A stretch of DNA of 64,000 nucleotides from Pseudomonas sp. 2FG (GTDB lineage: Bacteria > Pseudomonadota > Gammaproteobacteria > Pseudomonadales > Pseudomonadaceae): NCBI RefSeq assembly GCF_005502935.1, contig NZ_SCMP01000017.1:1-64000 (forward strand), in the 5' to 3' direction. Numbering within the stretch: the first letter of the stretch is position 1; each line of letters begins with the position of its first letter. The notes below the pieces were generated by a model that was not told where the DNA came from, ran no database searches, and saw only the letters and a program-made list of their open reading frames with translations. Below, in pieces: positions 17,401 through 23,896 of this stretch. The position numbers and the translations under genes were made by a program.

Positions 17401-18420
17401 GTGCTATGGGGAATATTGTTCTTCGTACTGCTCGGTGACGTCATGGCCGATCCGCTGGCCGAGGCCGAACTCCGTTTCCGCGCACTGAATGCTTATCAGG
17501 TCACGGTTCGCTCGATTGCGGTCGACGGCGAGCGCCAAGTGATACGCTATTTCTATCGCAAACCTGGCTGGGTGAGGATGGAGTTCATTCAGCCGCACAA
17601 GGGCGCAGTGTCACCGGACAACCCGCAGGTCCGTAGCCCTCGCGGGCACCGGGTGGATCGCTCCGATGCCGGTGCGCTGCGTGGGAATCTGCTGGCAACC
17701 GGCGCCAGGGCGCGAGACACCGCCACCACCTACGTTGGGCGTTTCGACGCATCCGCCAGTACGCCGCCTCCGCCTTGGCGCGTGATCCGATTCGATGAAA
17801 AAGTGCCGCCCACCCGCTACCGAGTGATCGCCTGGGACGGGGTGGCCGCCGTCGAGGCAGAGGCCAACGCCAGCATGGCCCTGCTGGCGCGCCCCTTGGC
17901 CGTCGATCTGCAACTTACTCCCGTGCTTTGCTGGCGCTGGCGGGTCGATGCTCCGCTCAACAACGCCGATATGATGACCAAACAGGGCGACGACTATGCG
18001 GCGCGCGTCTATATCACCTTCCGCCTGCCGCCCGAGACCCTGAGTCCTGCTACCCGCGCCAAGCTCGAACTGGCGCGTAGCTTCTATGGCGACCAGGTAC
18101 CGGACGCCGCGCTCAATTACGTCTGGGATAACCGCTATGCCGTGGGAACGAGCCGCGCTAGCGCCTACACCGACCGCACTCGGATGATCGTCCAGCGCTC
18201 GGGGCCACAGCAGGCCGGGGCCTGGGTGAGCGAACGGCGGAACGTGCTGGCTGACATGGCGCAGGCCTTCGGCACGGAGCGCGTACAGGCTACCCTGCTG
18301 GCCGTGGCCGCCGATACCGACAACACCGGCGAGCGGGCCCGCGCCGGCTTTGCCGACTTGCATTTCGTGGGGCGCGAGGTCGCGTGTGAGTTTATGGACG
18401 TAACAAGAGGCCCGGAATGA
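17401..18420 (+). CDS. Chimeric protein: truncated LolA-like domain fused to DUF3047
   Basis: 339 aa from a GTG at 17401 with GGAG 6 nt upstream and a hydrophobic signal-like N-terminus (LWGILFFVLLGDVMA). Residues about 15-70 (AELRFRALNAYQVTVRS to MEFIQPHKGA) resemble the start of outer-membrane lipoprotein-sorting (LolA-like) proteins, but the middle is missing: the frame jumps to SPDNPQVRSPRGHRVDRSD. From about 110 (YVGRFDASASTPPPPWRVI) it is a complete DUF3047 domain (to EVACEF). This looks like an in-frame deletion that joined two adjacent genes. Function is unknown; the signal peptide would still export it. The stop overlaps the next start (ATGA). Confidence 0.7.
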   Translation: MLWGILFFVLLGDVMADPLAEAELRFRALNAYQVTVRSIAVDGERQVIRYFYRKPGWVRMEFIQPHKGAVSPDNPQVRSPRGHRVDRSDAGALRGNLLATGARARDTATTYVGRFDASASTPPPPWRVIRFDEKVPPTRYRVIAWDGVAAVEAEANASMALLARPLAVDLQLTPVLCWRWRVDAPLNNADMMTKQGDDYAARVYITFRLPPETLSPATRAKLELARSFYGDQVPDAALNYVWDNRYAVGTSRASAYTDRTRMIVQRSGPQQAGAWVSERRNVLADMAQAFGTERVQATLLAVAADTDNTGERARAGFADLHFVGREVACEFMDVTRGPE

Positions 18421-18860
18421 ACGCGTCGAGCTGGATTCTGGCGCACGAGCCGCTGCCGCGTTGAGGGGCTTTCTTCGGTGTTTTGGCGGCGATGGCGCTG
18501 TGGGAGATCGCCCGGCCATTCCGCGCTCCCAGCGTCTCCAGGGCACGACGCTGGACCACCAACCTGGGCCTAGTGGTGGTAGACAGTCTGGCGGTGCGCT
18601 TGCTGTTTCCCGCGGCGGCGGCGGGCATGGCGGCCTTTGTCGAGGCGCAGGCCTGGGGTTGTTCCAGGTCCTGCGCTGGCCGCTTTGGCCCACGGTGTCG
18701 CTGTCGGTGGCCGCGCTGGATCTGGTGATCTATCTGCAGCATGTCCTGGTGCATGCCGTGCCGCTGTTGTGGCGGTTACACCGGGTTCACCACGCTGACC
18801 TGGATGTCGACGTCACCACCGGCCTGCGTTTTCACCCGCTGGAAATCCTTAGCTGGGTTT
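18417..18860 (+). pseudogene. Sterol desaturase/fatty acid hydroxylase family, truncated and disrupted
   Basis: Starts MNASSWILAHEPLPR then an in-frame TGA (18462-18464), resumes GVLAAMALWEIARPF, has a base lost near 18658, and runs through the His-box helices (LWRLHRVHHADLDVDVTTG) to HPLEILSWV, where it is cut off. Missing are the C-terminal His boxes. The intact homologue at 39403-40245 shows the same LQHV-WRLHR-HHADL-HP-EIL pattern over 280 aa. It is coupled to the preceding chimeric gene by ATGA. Confidence 0.85.
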
Positions 18861-19511
18861 AACCGCACTATAGAGTGCCATTGTTCCGTAGACGGTGCCG
18901 AAGGTTTGCCGCTGTGTTACTTCAACAAACCCGGCTTGCTCGAAGAGTGTGATGAGCTTGCCTGAGACGTTGTCCTGCGTATTTTTGAAGCCGTCAAGAA
19001 GCTGAATGAACAAAAATAGCCCCCGCATCAAGGCGTTGCTAGCACGTCCCCAGTCAGCAACGTGCAGTTCTGCACCTGGCTTGAGAATCCGAAACAACTC
19101 TTGTGCTGTCTGTTCTTTGGCTTCCCATGACAGATGGTGAAAGAACAGGCTTGAAACCACCCGATCGAAGTGCTCCTCTGGGTAAGGCAAGTTGTAGGAC
19201 AGCGCACGGTCGAACTTCACCGAAACATTAGCCTTTTGTGACTTGCGAGACGCAATGGATAGAATGACAGGATCGCCATCAACTCCTGTTACGTTGGCTT
19301 GCGGCTGGTTTTGTTTGATCCAGATCGCTAATGTGCCTGTTCCACAAGCGAGATCAAGCAGCTGATGGCCCGGCTCAATGCGAGCCTGCTTGATGAGCGC
19401 TTGTTTGAAAATGCGTTCTCGCGTGGTAGAGCCTACTACTGCGTCGTAGTAAGGGGTAAGCCAGTGAAAGCCCAGTGCCGGCACGTATTTGGATTTGGGC
19501 GGTTGCTGCAT
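18849..19511 (-). CDS. Class I SAM-dependent methyltransferase
   Basis: 220 aa. Rossmann-type methyltransferase with motif I LLDLACGTGTLAIW (about residues 52-65), acidic loop VTGVDGDP, and the post-motif VSSLFFHHLSWEAKE; most like UbiE/Methyltransf_11 proteins. Substrate unknown. The ATG at 19511 has AGGAG 5 nt upstream. Its 3' end overlaps the truncated desaturase by 12 nt on the other strand, so one of the two arrived later. Similar genes occur next to mer/metal loci, but no metal-methylation role (e.g. ArsM Cys motif) can be seen. Confidence 0.75.
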   Translation of the reverse strand: MQQPPKSKYVPALGFHWLTPYYDAVVGSTTRERIFKQALIKQARIEPGHQLLDLACGTGTLAIWIKQNQPQANVTGVDGDPVILSIASRKSQKANVSVKFDRALSYNLPYPEEHFDRVVSSLFFHHLSWEAKEQTAQELFRILKPGAELHVADWGRASNALMRGLFLFIQLLDGFKNTQDNVSGKLITLFEQAGFVEVTQRQTFGTVYGTMALYSAVKPS

Positions 19512-19529
19512 CACTGCTCCTTTTATTAG

Positions 19530-19567
19530 GCGACATCATGTCGCGCTTGCTCACGATATGATGTCGC
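19530..19567 (-). promoter_or_regulatory. Inverted repeat upstream of the methyltransferase
   Basis: GCGACATCAT at 19530-19539 pairs exactly with ATGATGTCGC at 19558-19567 across 18 nt, ending 19 nt before the methyltransferase start. Position and symmetry suggest an operator for an unknown regulator. Confidence 0.4.
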
Positions 19568-19825
19568 AGAATGTTCCTTGTCATTCTGTAATGACCTTGT
19601 TTTCCTGAAGATAGTCACTGCGAGCGCGACACTATTCGAGAAGAAACACGACATGGACGGCAAGCCCAGGCTGCTCGATCAGTTTCGGCAGCAGACCAAG
19701 CATAGCTCCTGCTTTGCCATCAGCTTGTCCATCGGCTGTTTTTTGGCCGAACCGAGTCGGTCACAACCGGCTCAGAACGCCCCGTAGCAGTCCTTCAGGG
19801 GGGCTACGAAACTCGTGGCGAGTTA
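19568..19825. other. Intergenic region between methyltransferase and merR
   Basis: No supported gene. A 69-residue + frame at 19578 has no Shine-Dalgarno or recognisable features. With the promoter region above it forms a gap of just over 300 nt. Confidence 0.35.
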
Positions 19826-20224
19826 TTAATCCTTCGTCAGCACATCGATGATTGGACAGCTCGCGCCACCATTACCATCACCGCATTGCTGCACCAGACC
19901 GGCCAGCACTTTCTGCATAGCGGCAAGGTCTGTGATCTTCTGTTCGATCAGCGCCAGCTTGCGGGCCGCCAATGCCTGCGTCTCGGCGCACGCGCAGCCC
20001 GCGTCCAAGCGCAGCAACCCACCGACTTCAGACAGCGTGAAGCCAAGCGCCTGTGCCCGCTTGATGAAGCGCAGCCGCTTCGCCTGTTCCATCGCGTAGC
20101 GCCGCTGCCCGCCCTGCGGCCTGGCCGGTTCATCCAGCAGGCCGCGCCGCTGGTGATAGCGGATCGTCTCGACGTTCACCCCGGCGGAAGCCGCCAGCTT
20201 GCCGATGGTCAGTTCTGCGGCCAT
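19826..20224 (-). CDS. merR: MerR-family mercury-type regulator (copy 1)
   Basis: 132 aa. N-terminal winged HTH (residues 5-50, LTIGKLAASAGVNVETIRYH), dimer helix, and metal-binding cysteines C79, C114 and C123, the Hg(II) set of MerR; C77 adds the usual CxC. The start at 20224 gives the canonical MAAELTIGKL. One oddity: YHQRRGLL has His where most MerR proteins have Tyr. It diverges from a mer-type promoter whose target merT is now only a stub, so this MerR has no intact mer operon beside it. Second copy at 35693. Confidence 0.88.
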   Translation of the reverse strand: MAAELTIGKLAASAGVNVETIRYHQRRGLLDEPARPQGGQRRYAMEQAKRLRFIKRAQALGFTLSEVGGLLRLDAGCACAETQALAARKLALIEQKITDLAAMQKVLAGLVQQCGDGNGGASCPIIDVLTKD

Positions 20225-20234
20225 CACCTGCCCC

Positions 20235-20266
20235 TTGATTCCGTACTTAGGTACTGGATTTAGCAT
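20235..20266 (+). promoter_or_regulatory. mer-type promoter/operator (copy 1)
   Basis: TTGATT (20235-20240) and TAGCAT (20261-20266) are separated by 20 nt containing the dyad CCGTAC-TTA-GGTAC, the long-spacer layout that MerR proteins activate by DNA distortion. It reads towards the merT stub. Confidence 0.65.
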
Positions 20267-20298
20267 AGTACTTGGCAAGCAGGTTCAAGGAGACAGGC

Positions 20299-20958
20299 AT
20301 GGCACAACTCAGCGGAAAAGGCTCGCTAATCGAGGGGGGTGCTGGCCGCCATTGGCGCGTCGCTGTGTTGTGTCGGGCCGTTGGTACTGTTGGCGCTCGG
20401 CATCGGCGGTGCTTGGGTCGGAAACCTGACGGCGTTGGAACCTGGGCCGAAATACGCATAACGCAAATGGGTGAACTGAAAATCACCCTGGCGCAAGAAG
20501 CTCTTGCAGATGCAGCAGCCTCGCAACCAATAGTGACGACTCCTGCTCAAGCCCCGGCGCAGGAAACGTCACCAGTACAGGTTGCTGCACAGCCTGCGGC
20601 TAAGTCAGCGTCGGAGCCTAAGCCTGCGCTAAAGACCGACGAAGTGACGGTCACCCTGAAGCCGGGTGAAGCCCGCGAAATCAAGCTGGAAATGTTGAAT
20701 AACGCCAAGGTCAGCTACGAATGGTCCACCACCACCGGAGGCCCGGTGAATCACGACACTCATGGTGAGCCCTATAACGGGGCCGAAGGCTATTTCCACA
20801 GCTACCGCAAAGGCCAGCAGGTGACAGGCGATAAGGGTGAGTTCACCGCTATTTTTGACGGCACGCATGGTTGGTTCTGGCGCAATCGCAGCAAAAACGA
20901 CGTGACCATCTCGCTGAAGACGACCGGTGAATACCTGGGCGTCAAACGGGTGATTTAA
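20299..20958 (+). CDS. Chimera: frameshifted merT 5' end joined to a transmembrane-anchor-type protein
   Basis: 219 aa open frame. DNA from 20299 reads as merT (MAQLSGKGSLIEGG, then in the +1 frame LAAIGASLCCVGPLVLLALG to NLTALEP) but one G appears lost from the G-run at 20335-20340, so the open frame translates instead as an Arg-rich stretch. From about residue 54 (ITQMGELKITLAQEALADAA) it matches the cytosol/periplasm part of a small conserved 'transmembrane anchor' family, with a Pro/Ala linker and C-terminal SYEWSTTTGGPVNHDTHGEP and HGWFWRNRSKNDVTI. The family's own membrane helix is missing. Whether any product is made or exported is doubtful. Confidence 0.6.
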   Translation: MAQLSGKGSLIEGGAGRHWRVAVLCRAVGTVGARHRRCLGRKPDGVGTWAEIRITQMGELKITLAQEALADAAASQPIVTTPAQAPAQETSPVQVAAQPAAKSASEPKPALKTDEVTVTLKPGEAREIKLEMLNNAKVSYEWSTTTGGPVNHDTHGEPYNGAEGYFHSYRKGQQVTGDKGEFTAIFDGTHGWFWRNRSKNDVTISLKTTGEYLGVKRVI

Positions 20959-20963
20959 GGCAT

Positions 20964-20995
20964 GCCCCTCTCCCGCCATGCGGCGGGAGAGGGGC
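20964..20995. terminator. 14-bp hairpin after the anchor-like ORF
   Basis: GCCCCTCTCCCGCC at 20964-20977 pairs perfectly with 20982-20995 around ATGC, 5 nt after the stop. It is strong and GC-rich, with only TTGGA following. Confidence 0.55.
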
Positions 20996-21045
20996 TTGGA
21001 CTTGAAAGATCAGATAACCATTACTTCTTAAGAAAGGACTACCCA

Positions 21046-21174
21046 ATGAAAACTACAGCCATTCTGGGCCGATCCATGCTGTTGGTCTGTCTGCTGGGCT
21101 TGCTTGCGGCATGTGGCAGTGGTGAGCACGAAGGCCAAGCCAGCAGCGAAGGCCACGGGCATGTTCACGATTAA
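21046..21174 (+). CDS. Small His-containing lipoprotein
   Basis: 42 aa. Signal peptide MKTTAILGRSMLLVCLLGL ends in the lipobox LLAAC, leaving a lipidated mature peptide of about 22 residues (GSGEHEGQASSEGHGHVHD) rich in His, Glu and Gly. AGAAAGGA precedes the ATG. A membrane-bound metal-binding peptide is plausible from composition and place. The function is unknown. Too short for strong homology calls. Confidence 0.6.
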   Translation: MKTTAILGRSMLLVCLLGLLAACGSGEHEGQASSEGHGHVHD

Positions 21175-21206
21175 CTGCTGCCAAGCGGCTTGTCCGCGAT
21201 AGACGC

Positions 21207-22010
21207 TTAACCTTGATCTGACCGTGGGCCAGCTTGGATCAACAACCCTTCGCTCACCCACTGTTTGAGCCATGTGGCGGCCTGTAAAGGTGCTCGCTCT
21301 CCTAACTCATCGAACAACGTGGCGCAGAGCCCGGAAAACGTTACGTTGCCTTGCACCATCAGCTTGAGCGCATCCGCTTCGCCGCGGCCCAATGTGCGGT
21401 ACTGGCAGGTCAGGTCGAATCGCCAGACCAGGCAAATCATGGGTTCAGGAAGCGGTTCAGGGTCTGGCGAAGGGCTCTCGCCTTTCACTGCTTTCCATCT
21501 CTCCAGGGTGTTGTAGTGCAGTTCCAGCCACCGAACCGAGGGCTGCAGCTTCACTGTCAGGCTTGTCCACTCATCGGGGCTGAGTGTGGCCATCATTTCC
21601 AGCGACAATGGCTTCACATCCGGCGCGTCGAACGCCAAGGTGAAAGCCCATTCCAGCTCGGCCAACTCTCGAACCACAGAGGACTGTGGGTCGGCCAGGT
21701 AGCCGCTGATGAAGCAGGGAAGTTTCTCCCCCAACCAGCGCAGGCTGAAATGGCTGGATGGCCAGGCCGCAAGGTAGGCGAAGGCCAACTGCTCAAAAGA
21801 GTCATCCCCAAGCCACTGATAGAGCGCGGGGAAATCCTCTCGTAGGACAGACAGGAGCCGGGCACGGTAGGCGTTGTGGTAGATCTTCAGCCCATCTTCA
21901 GCGGCAAGCGTGCGGCTTCCCCGGATACTCTCGAGCAGCTCGGGGGGCGCATCGTTATCACCTGACGTCAGGTACGCCTCAAATGCTTTCTGCATGGCAG
22001 TCAGGCGCAT
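21207..22010 (-). CDS. bufC: BufC/HvfC-type DUF2063 partner protein of a MNIO enzyme
   Basis: 267 aa. N-terminal DUF2063 domain (about residues 5-100, FEAYLTSGDNDAPPELLESI and GLKIYHNAYRARLLSVLRED), followed by a PqqD-like C-terminal part. Partner proteins of this type bring the precursor peptide to the DUF692 (MNIO) enzyme. The ATG at 22010 was chosen because it overlaps bufB by 10 nt, as usual; the extension to 22094 lies inside bufB. Part of the leftward buf operon bufA-bufB-bufC. Confidence 0.85.
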   Translation of the reverse strand: MRLTAMQKAFEAYLTSGDNDAPPELLESIRGSRTLAAEDGLKIYHNAYRARLLSVLREDFPALYQWLGDDSFEQLAFAYLAAWPSSHFSLRWLGEKLPCFISGYLADPQSSVVRELAELEWAFTLAFDAPDVKPLSLEMMATLSPDEWTSLTVKLQPSVRWLELHYNTLERWKAVKGESPSPDPEPLPEPMICLVWRFDLTCQYRTLGRGEADALKLMVQGNVTFSGLCATLFDELGERAPLQAATWLKQWVSEGLLIQAGPRSDQG

Positions 22011-22843
22011 GAGGCGTCCTCCCGCAATCGCCCGGCCGCAATACCTCGAGCCTTCTCCAGCTCCGCCAGCAACTCCTCGAACGGTGGGAAGCAATCATCT
22101 CGCTCGATCAGGGTGGCCCTAGGCCCCAGGTAGCCGATGACCCGCTCATACAGGCCCCAGACCGGGTCAGCGACTGGATGATCGTGCGTATCGATCAGGT
22201 AGTGCCCGTAATCGCTGTGCCCTGCCAGATGAATCTGGCGGATACGCGCTTGGGGAAGTTCTTGGATGAACTGCCAGGCATCGAACCCCTGATTGCGCGA
22301 GCTGACGTAGACGTTGTTGATGTCCAGGAGCAATTCGCAGCCAGTCAAATAGCTAAGCTCAGCCAGGAACGCCGCCTCGCTCATGGAGGAGTCGGCCCAT
22401 TGCACGTAGGCCGAGACATTCTCCAGCACCAATGGCCGTTCGATCACGTCCTGAACCAGCCGTACCCGGGCCGCGACGTGCAGCAAGCTCTCCTGGGTGA
22501 AAGGCAGGGGCAACAGGTCATGCAGGTGGTGGGCATTGCCCCGGCTCCAACAGAGGTGATCCGAGATCCAACGCGGTTGTACTCGCTCAGCCAGCTGCTT
22601 CAACTGGCGCAGGTAGTCGATATCGATTGAGCGCGGACCACCGATGGACAGCGAAACCCCATGCATCACCAGTGGGTACTGCTCTTTGATCGCGTCCAGA
22701 AAGTAAAGGGCTTTACCGCCCCCCACCATGTAGTTCTCCGAGATGATCTCGAACCAGTCGACACTGGGGCGAAGCTCCAAGATCTGGTGGTAATACTCGC
22801 TGCGGAGCCCCAAACCAAATCCCAGACTGCTGTTTTTACTCAT
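22001..22843 (-). CDS. bufB: Multinuclear non-heme iron oxidase (DUF692), bufferin maturase BufB
   Basis: 280 aa TIM-barrel MNIO. Metal ligands are seen in MHGVSLSIGG, ENVSAYVQWADSSMSEAAF (Glu), LLLDINNVYVSS (Asp/Asn), QIHLAGH and ERDDCFP. MNIO enzymes modify cysteines of ribosomal peptides, in bufferins to thiooxazole-type heterocycles that bind copper. It lies 44 nt after the Cys-rich precursor gene and overlaps bufC. Intact with normal family length. The modification chemistry here is inferred from the family. Confidence 0.9.
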   Translation of the reverse strand: MSKNSSLGFGLGLRSEYYHQILELRPSVDWFEIISENYMVGGGKALYFLDAIKEQYPLVMHGVSLSIGGPRSIDIDYLRQLKQLAERVQPRWISDHLCWSRGNAHHLHDLLPLPFTQESLLHVAARVRLVQDVIERPLVLENVSAYVQWADSSMSEAAFLAELSYLTGCELLLDINNVYVSSRNQGFDAWQFIQELPQARIRQIHLAGHSDYGHYLIDTHDHPVADPVWGLYERVIGYLGPRATLIERDDCFPPFEELLAELEKARGIAAGRLREDASCA

Positions 22844-22887
22844 TCAGGACTCCAGAGAAAGGGAGTGGCAAGCACTCCCGAACTGCT

Positions 22888-23148
22888 TCACTCGCTGGTC
22901 TTGCCACCGGCCTCATCGCACTTGGCCTGGGTCATCAGCTTGAAGCCCTGGCCTTTGCATTCGCCCTGGCCCTTGCAGGAGTTCTTGGCGGTCATGCAGT
23001 CGTTCTGGCCTTTACAGCCGTTGACCCCAAAGCACTTCACTTCAGCAGTTTTCGCATCTTGTGCCGCTTGCGCGGGCAGAGTGGCGAACAGGCTGGCTGC
23101 AACAAGCGCCAAGGCAGCACCGGTGGCGGCGGTAGTTTTTCTCGACAT
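22888..23148 (-). CDS. bufA: Bufferin-type precursor peptide (BufA2-like), secreted, Cys-rich
   Basis: 86 aa. Sec signal peptide to about residue 29 (ALVAASLFATLPAQA). The mature part has six cysteines (39, 45, 51, 58, 64, 77) with three CKG triplets in CFGVNGCKGQNDC, NSCKGQGECKGQGF and a final KCDEAGGK. This spacing matches bufferin precursors whose cysteines are modified by DUF692 enzymes and then exported to bind copper in the periplasm. Start at 23148 gives the signal peptide; the longer frame to 23256 does not. A CopR-type site lies in the divergent region at 23333. Exact BufA1/BufA2 class needs a profile search. Confidence 0.82.
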   Translation of the reverse strand: MSRKTTAATGAALALVAASLFATLPAQAAQDAKTAEVKCFGVNGCKGQNDCMTAKNSCKGQGECKGQGFKLMTQAKCDEAGGKTSE

Positions 23149-23332
23149 TGGGTTAGCTCTCTCGATCGGTGATGGTGTTGAGGTCAGGTCCGACTGCTCG
23201 TTTCTGACCCGCGGAAGCATAGGCATGACTGCGCAACACGCATTCCAGGCAACCACTCAACACGGTTGCCTGCCTAGCATGGCCCAGACACTACAGAGCA
23301 AGGAGCAGGCTCTTCAAGAAGGAAATGGCAAC

Positions 23333-23348
23333 CTGACTGAACTGTAAT
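23333..23348 (+). promoter_or_regulatory. CopR binding site between bufA and the ptrA-like gene
   Basis: CTGACTGAACTGTAAT matches CTGACA-N5-GTAAT at 10 of 11 fixed positions. About 32 nt downstream is TTAAGGTT, a likely -10, and the DNA between resembles that after the site at 11787 (shared CTCAGCT/TTCAGCT and CTGACAGG/CTGTCAGG). Directed at the ptrA-like gene, possibly also used for bufA on the other strand. Confidence 0.65.
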
Positions 23349-23471
23349 GTTCGCCTCAGCTTTCTGACAGGGCGTGATGGTTAAGGTTACTTCGAGCCAG
23401 AAGCTCAACCCCAAGTCCAGCTTGAGAGATGGACTCCACGGGGTAAGCAAATCTCACTTGAGGATACCCAC

Positions 23472-23678
23472 ATGCAATCCATGAAAGCGCTCTTCGTAAT
23501 CACCGCTCTGACCGCCTCCTCCCTGGCCATGGCCGCAGGTGGCGGTGACCGGACCTTCGCGCGTATGGAGCAGGCCCGGAAAGTCTCGATGGAGGCCTAC
23601 CAGCTTGCACAGACGCAGAAGGCTGAAGCCCCAGTAGCTCAAAGCAAGGCCAAGGCGACCGCTCACGCCAACTGCTGA
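23472..23678 (+). CDS. PtrA-like small secreted copper-induced protein
   Basis: 68 aa. Signal peptide MKALFVITALTASSLAMA followed by GGGDRTFARMEQARKVSMEA and a short tail ending HANC. The GGGDRTFARMEQAR core is the N-terminal domain of PtrA (PA2808 in P. aeruginosa), a small protein strongly induced by copper and encoded beside copRS there. MQSM offers two Met starts; 23472 is used by default. The CopR site 124 nt upstream fits copper induction. Molecular role unsettled. Confidence 0.75.
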   Translation: MQSMKALFVITALTASSLAMAAGGGDRTFARMEQARKVSMEAYQLAQTQKAEAPVAQSKAKATAHANC

Positions 23679-23698
23679 TCCACTTCGCAGCGTCCGAC

Positions 23699-23714
23699 CT
23701 TACAGAAATGTAAT
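23699..23714 (+). promoter_or_regulatory. CopR binding site upstream of copA
   Basis: CTTACAGAAATGTAAT, identical over 16 nt to the site at 11787. It lies 183 nt before the copA ATG, with TACGCT about 30 nt downstream as a weak -10. Expected to drive copA-copB and the following genes. Confidence 0.72.
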
Positions 23715-23789
23715 CACCCGGATGGTTCAAATGTGGCAGTTTCTACGCTCGCTGGCGCGTGCGTCTGACTCATAGCGGCAGCGGGACGG

Positions 23790-23823
23790 CTGGTCAGGAG
23801 CGCGCGAAGAAACTCCTGACCAG
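23790..23823 (+). promoter_or_regulatory. Leader hairpin in the copA 5' region
   Basis: CTGGTCAGGAG at 23790-23800 pairs exactly with CTCCTGACCAG at 23813-23823 around a 12-nt loop. It falls between the predicted copper promoter and the copA ATG, so it would be in the mRNA leader. It may affect mRNA stability or translation, or end readthrough from the ptrA-like gene. Confidence 0.45.
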
Positions 23824-23896
23824 GCAGCCCAACCTGCAAGCGTCACATGCGGGCTGTTCAGCACTGGCTTCCTTTGACTGATTGGACATTTACGGC

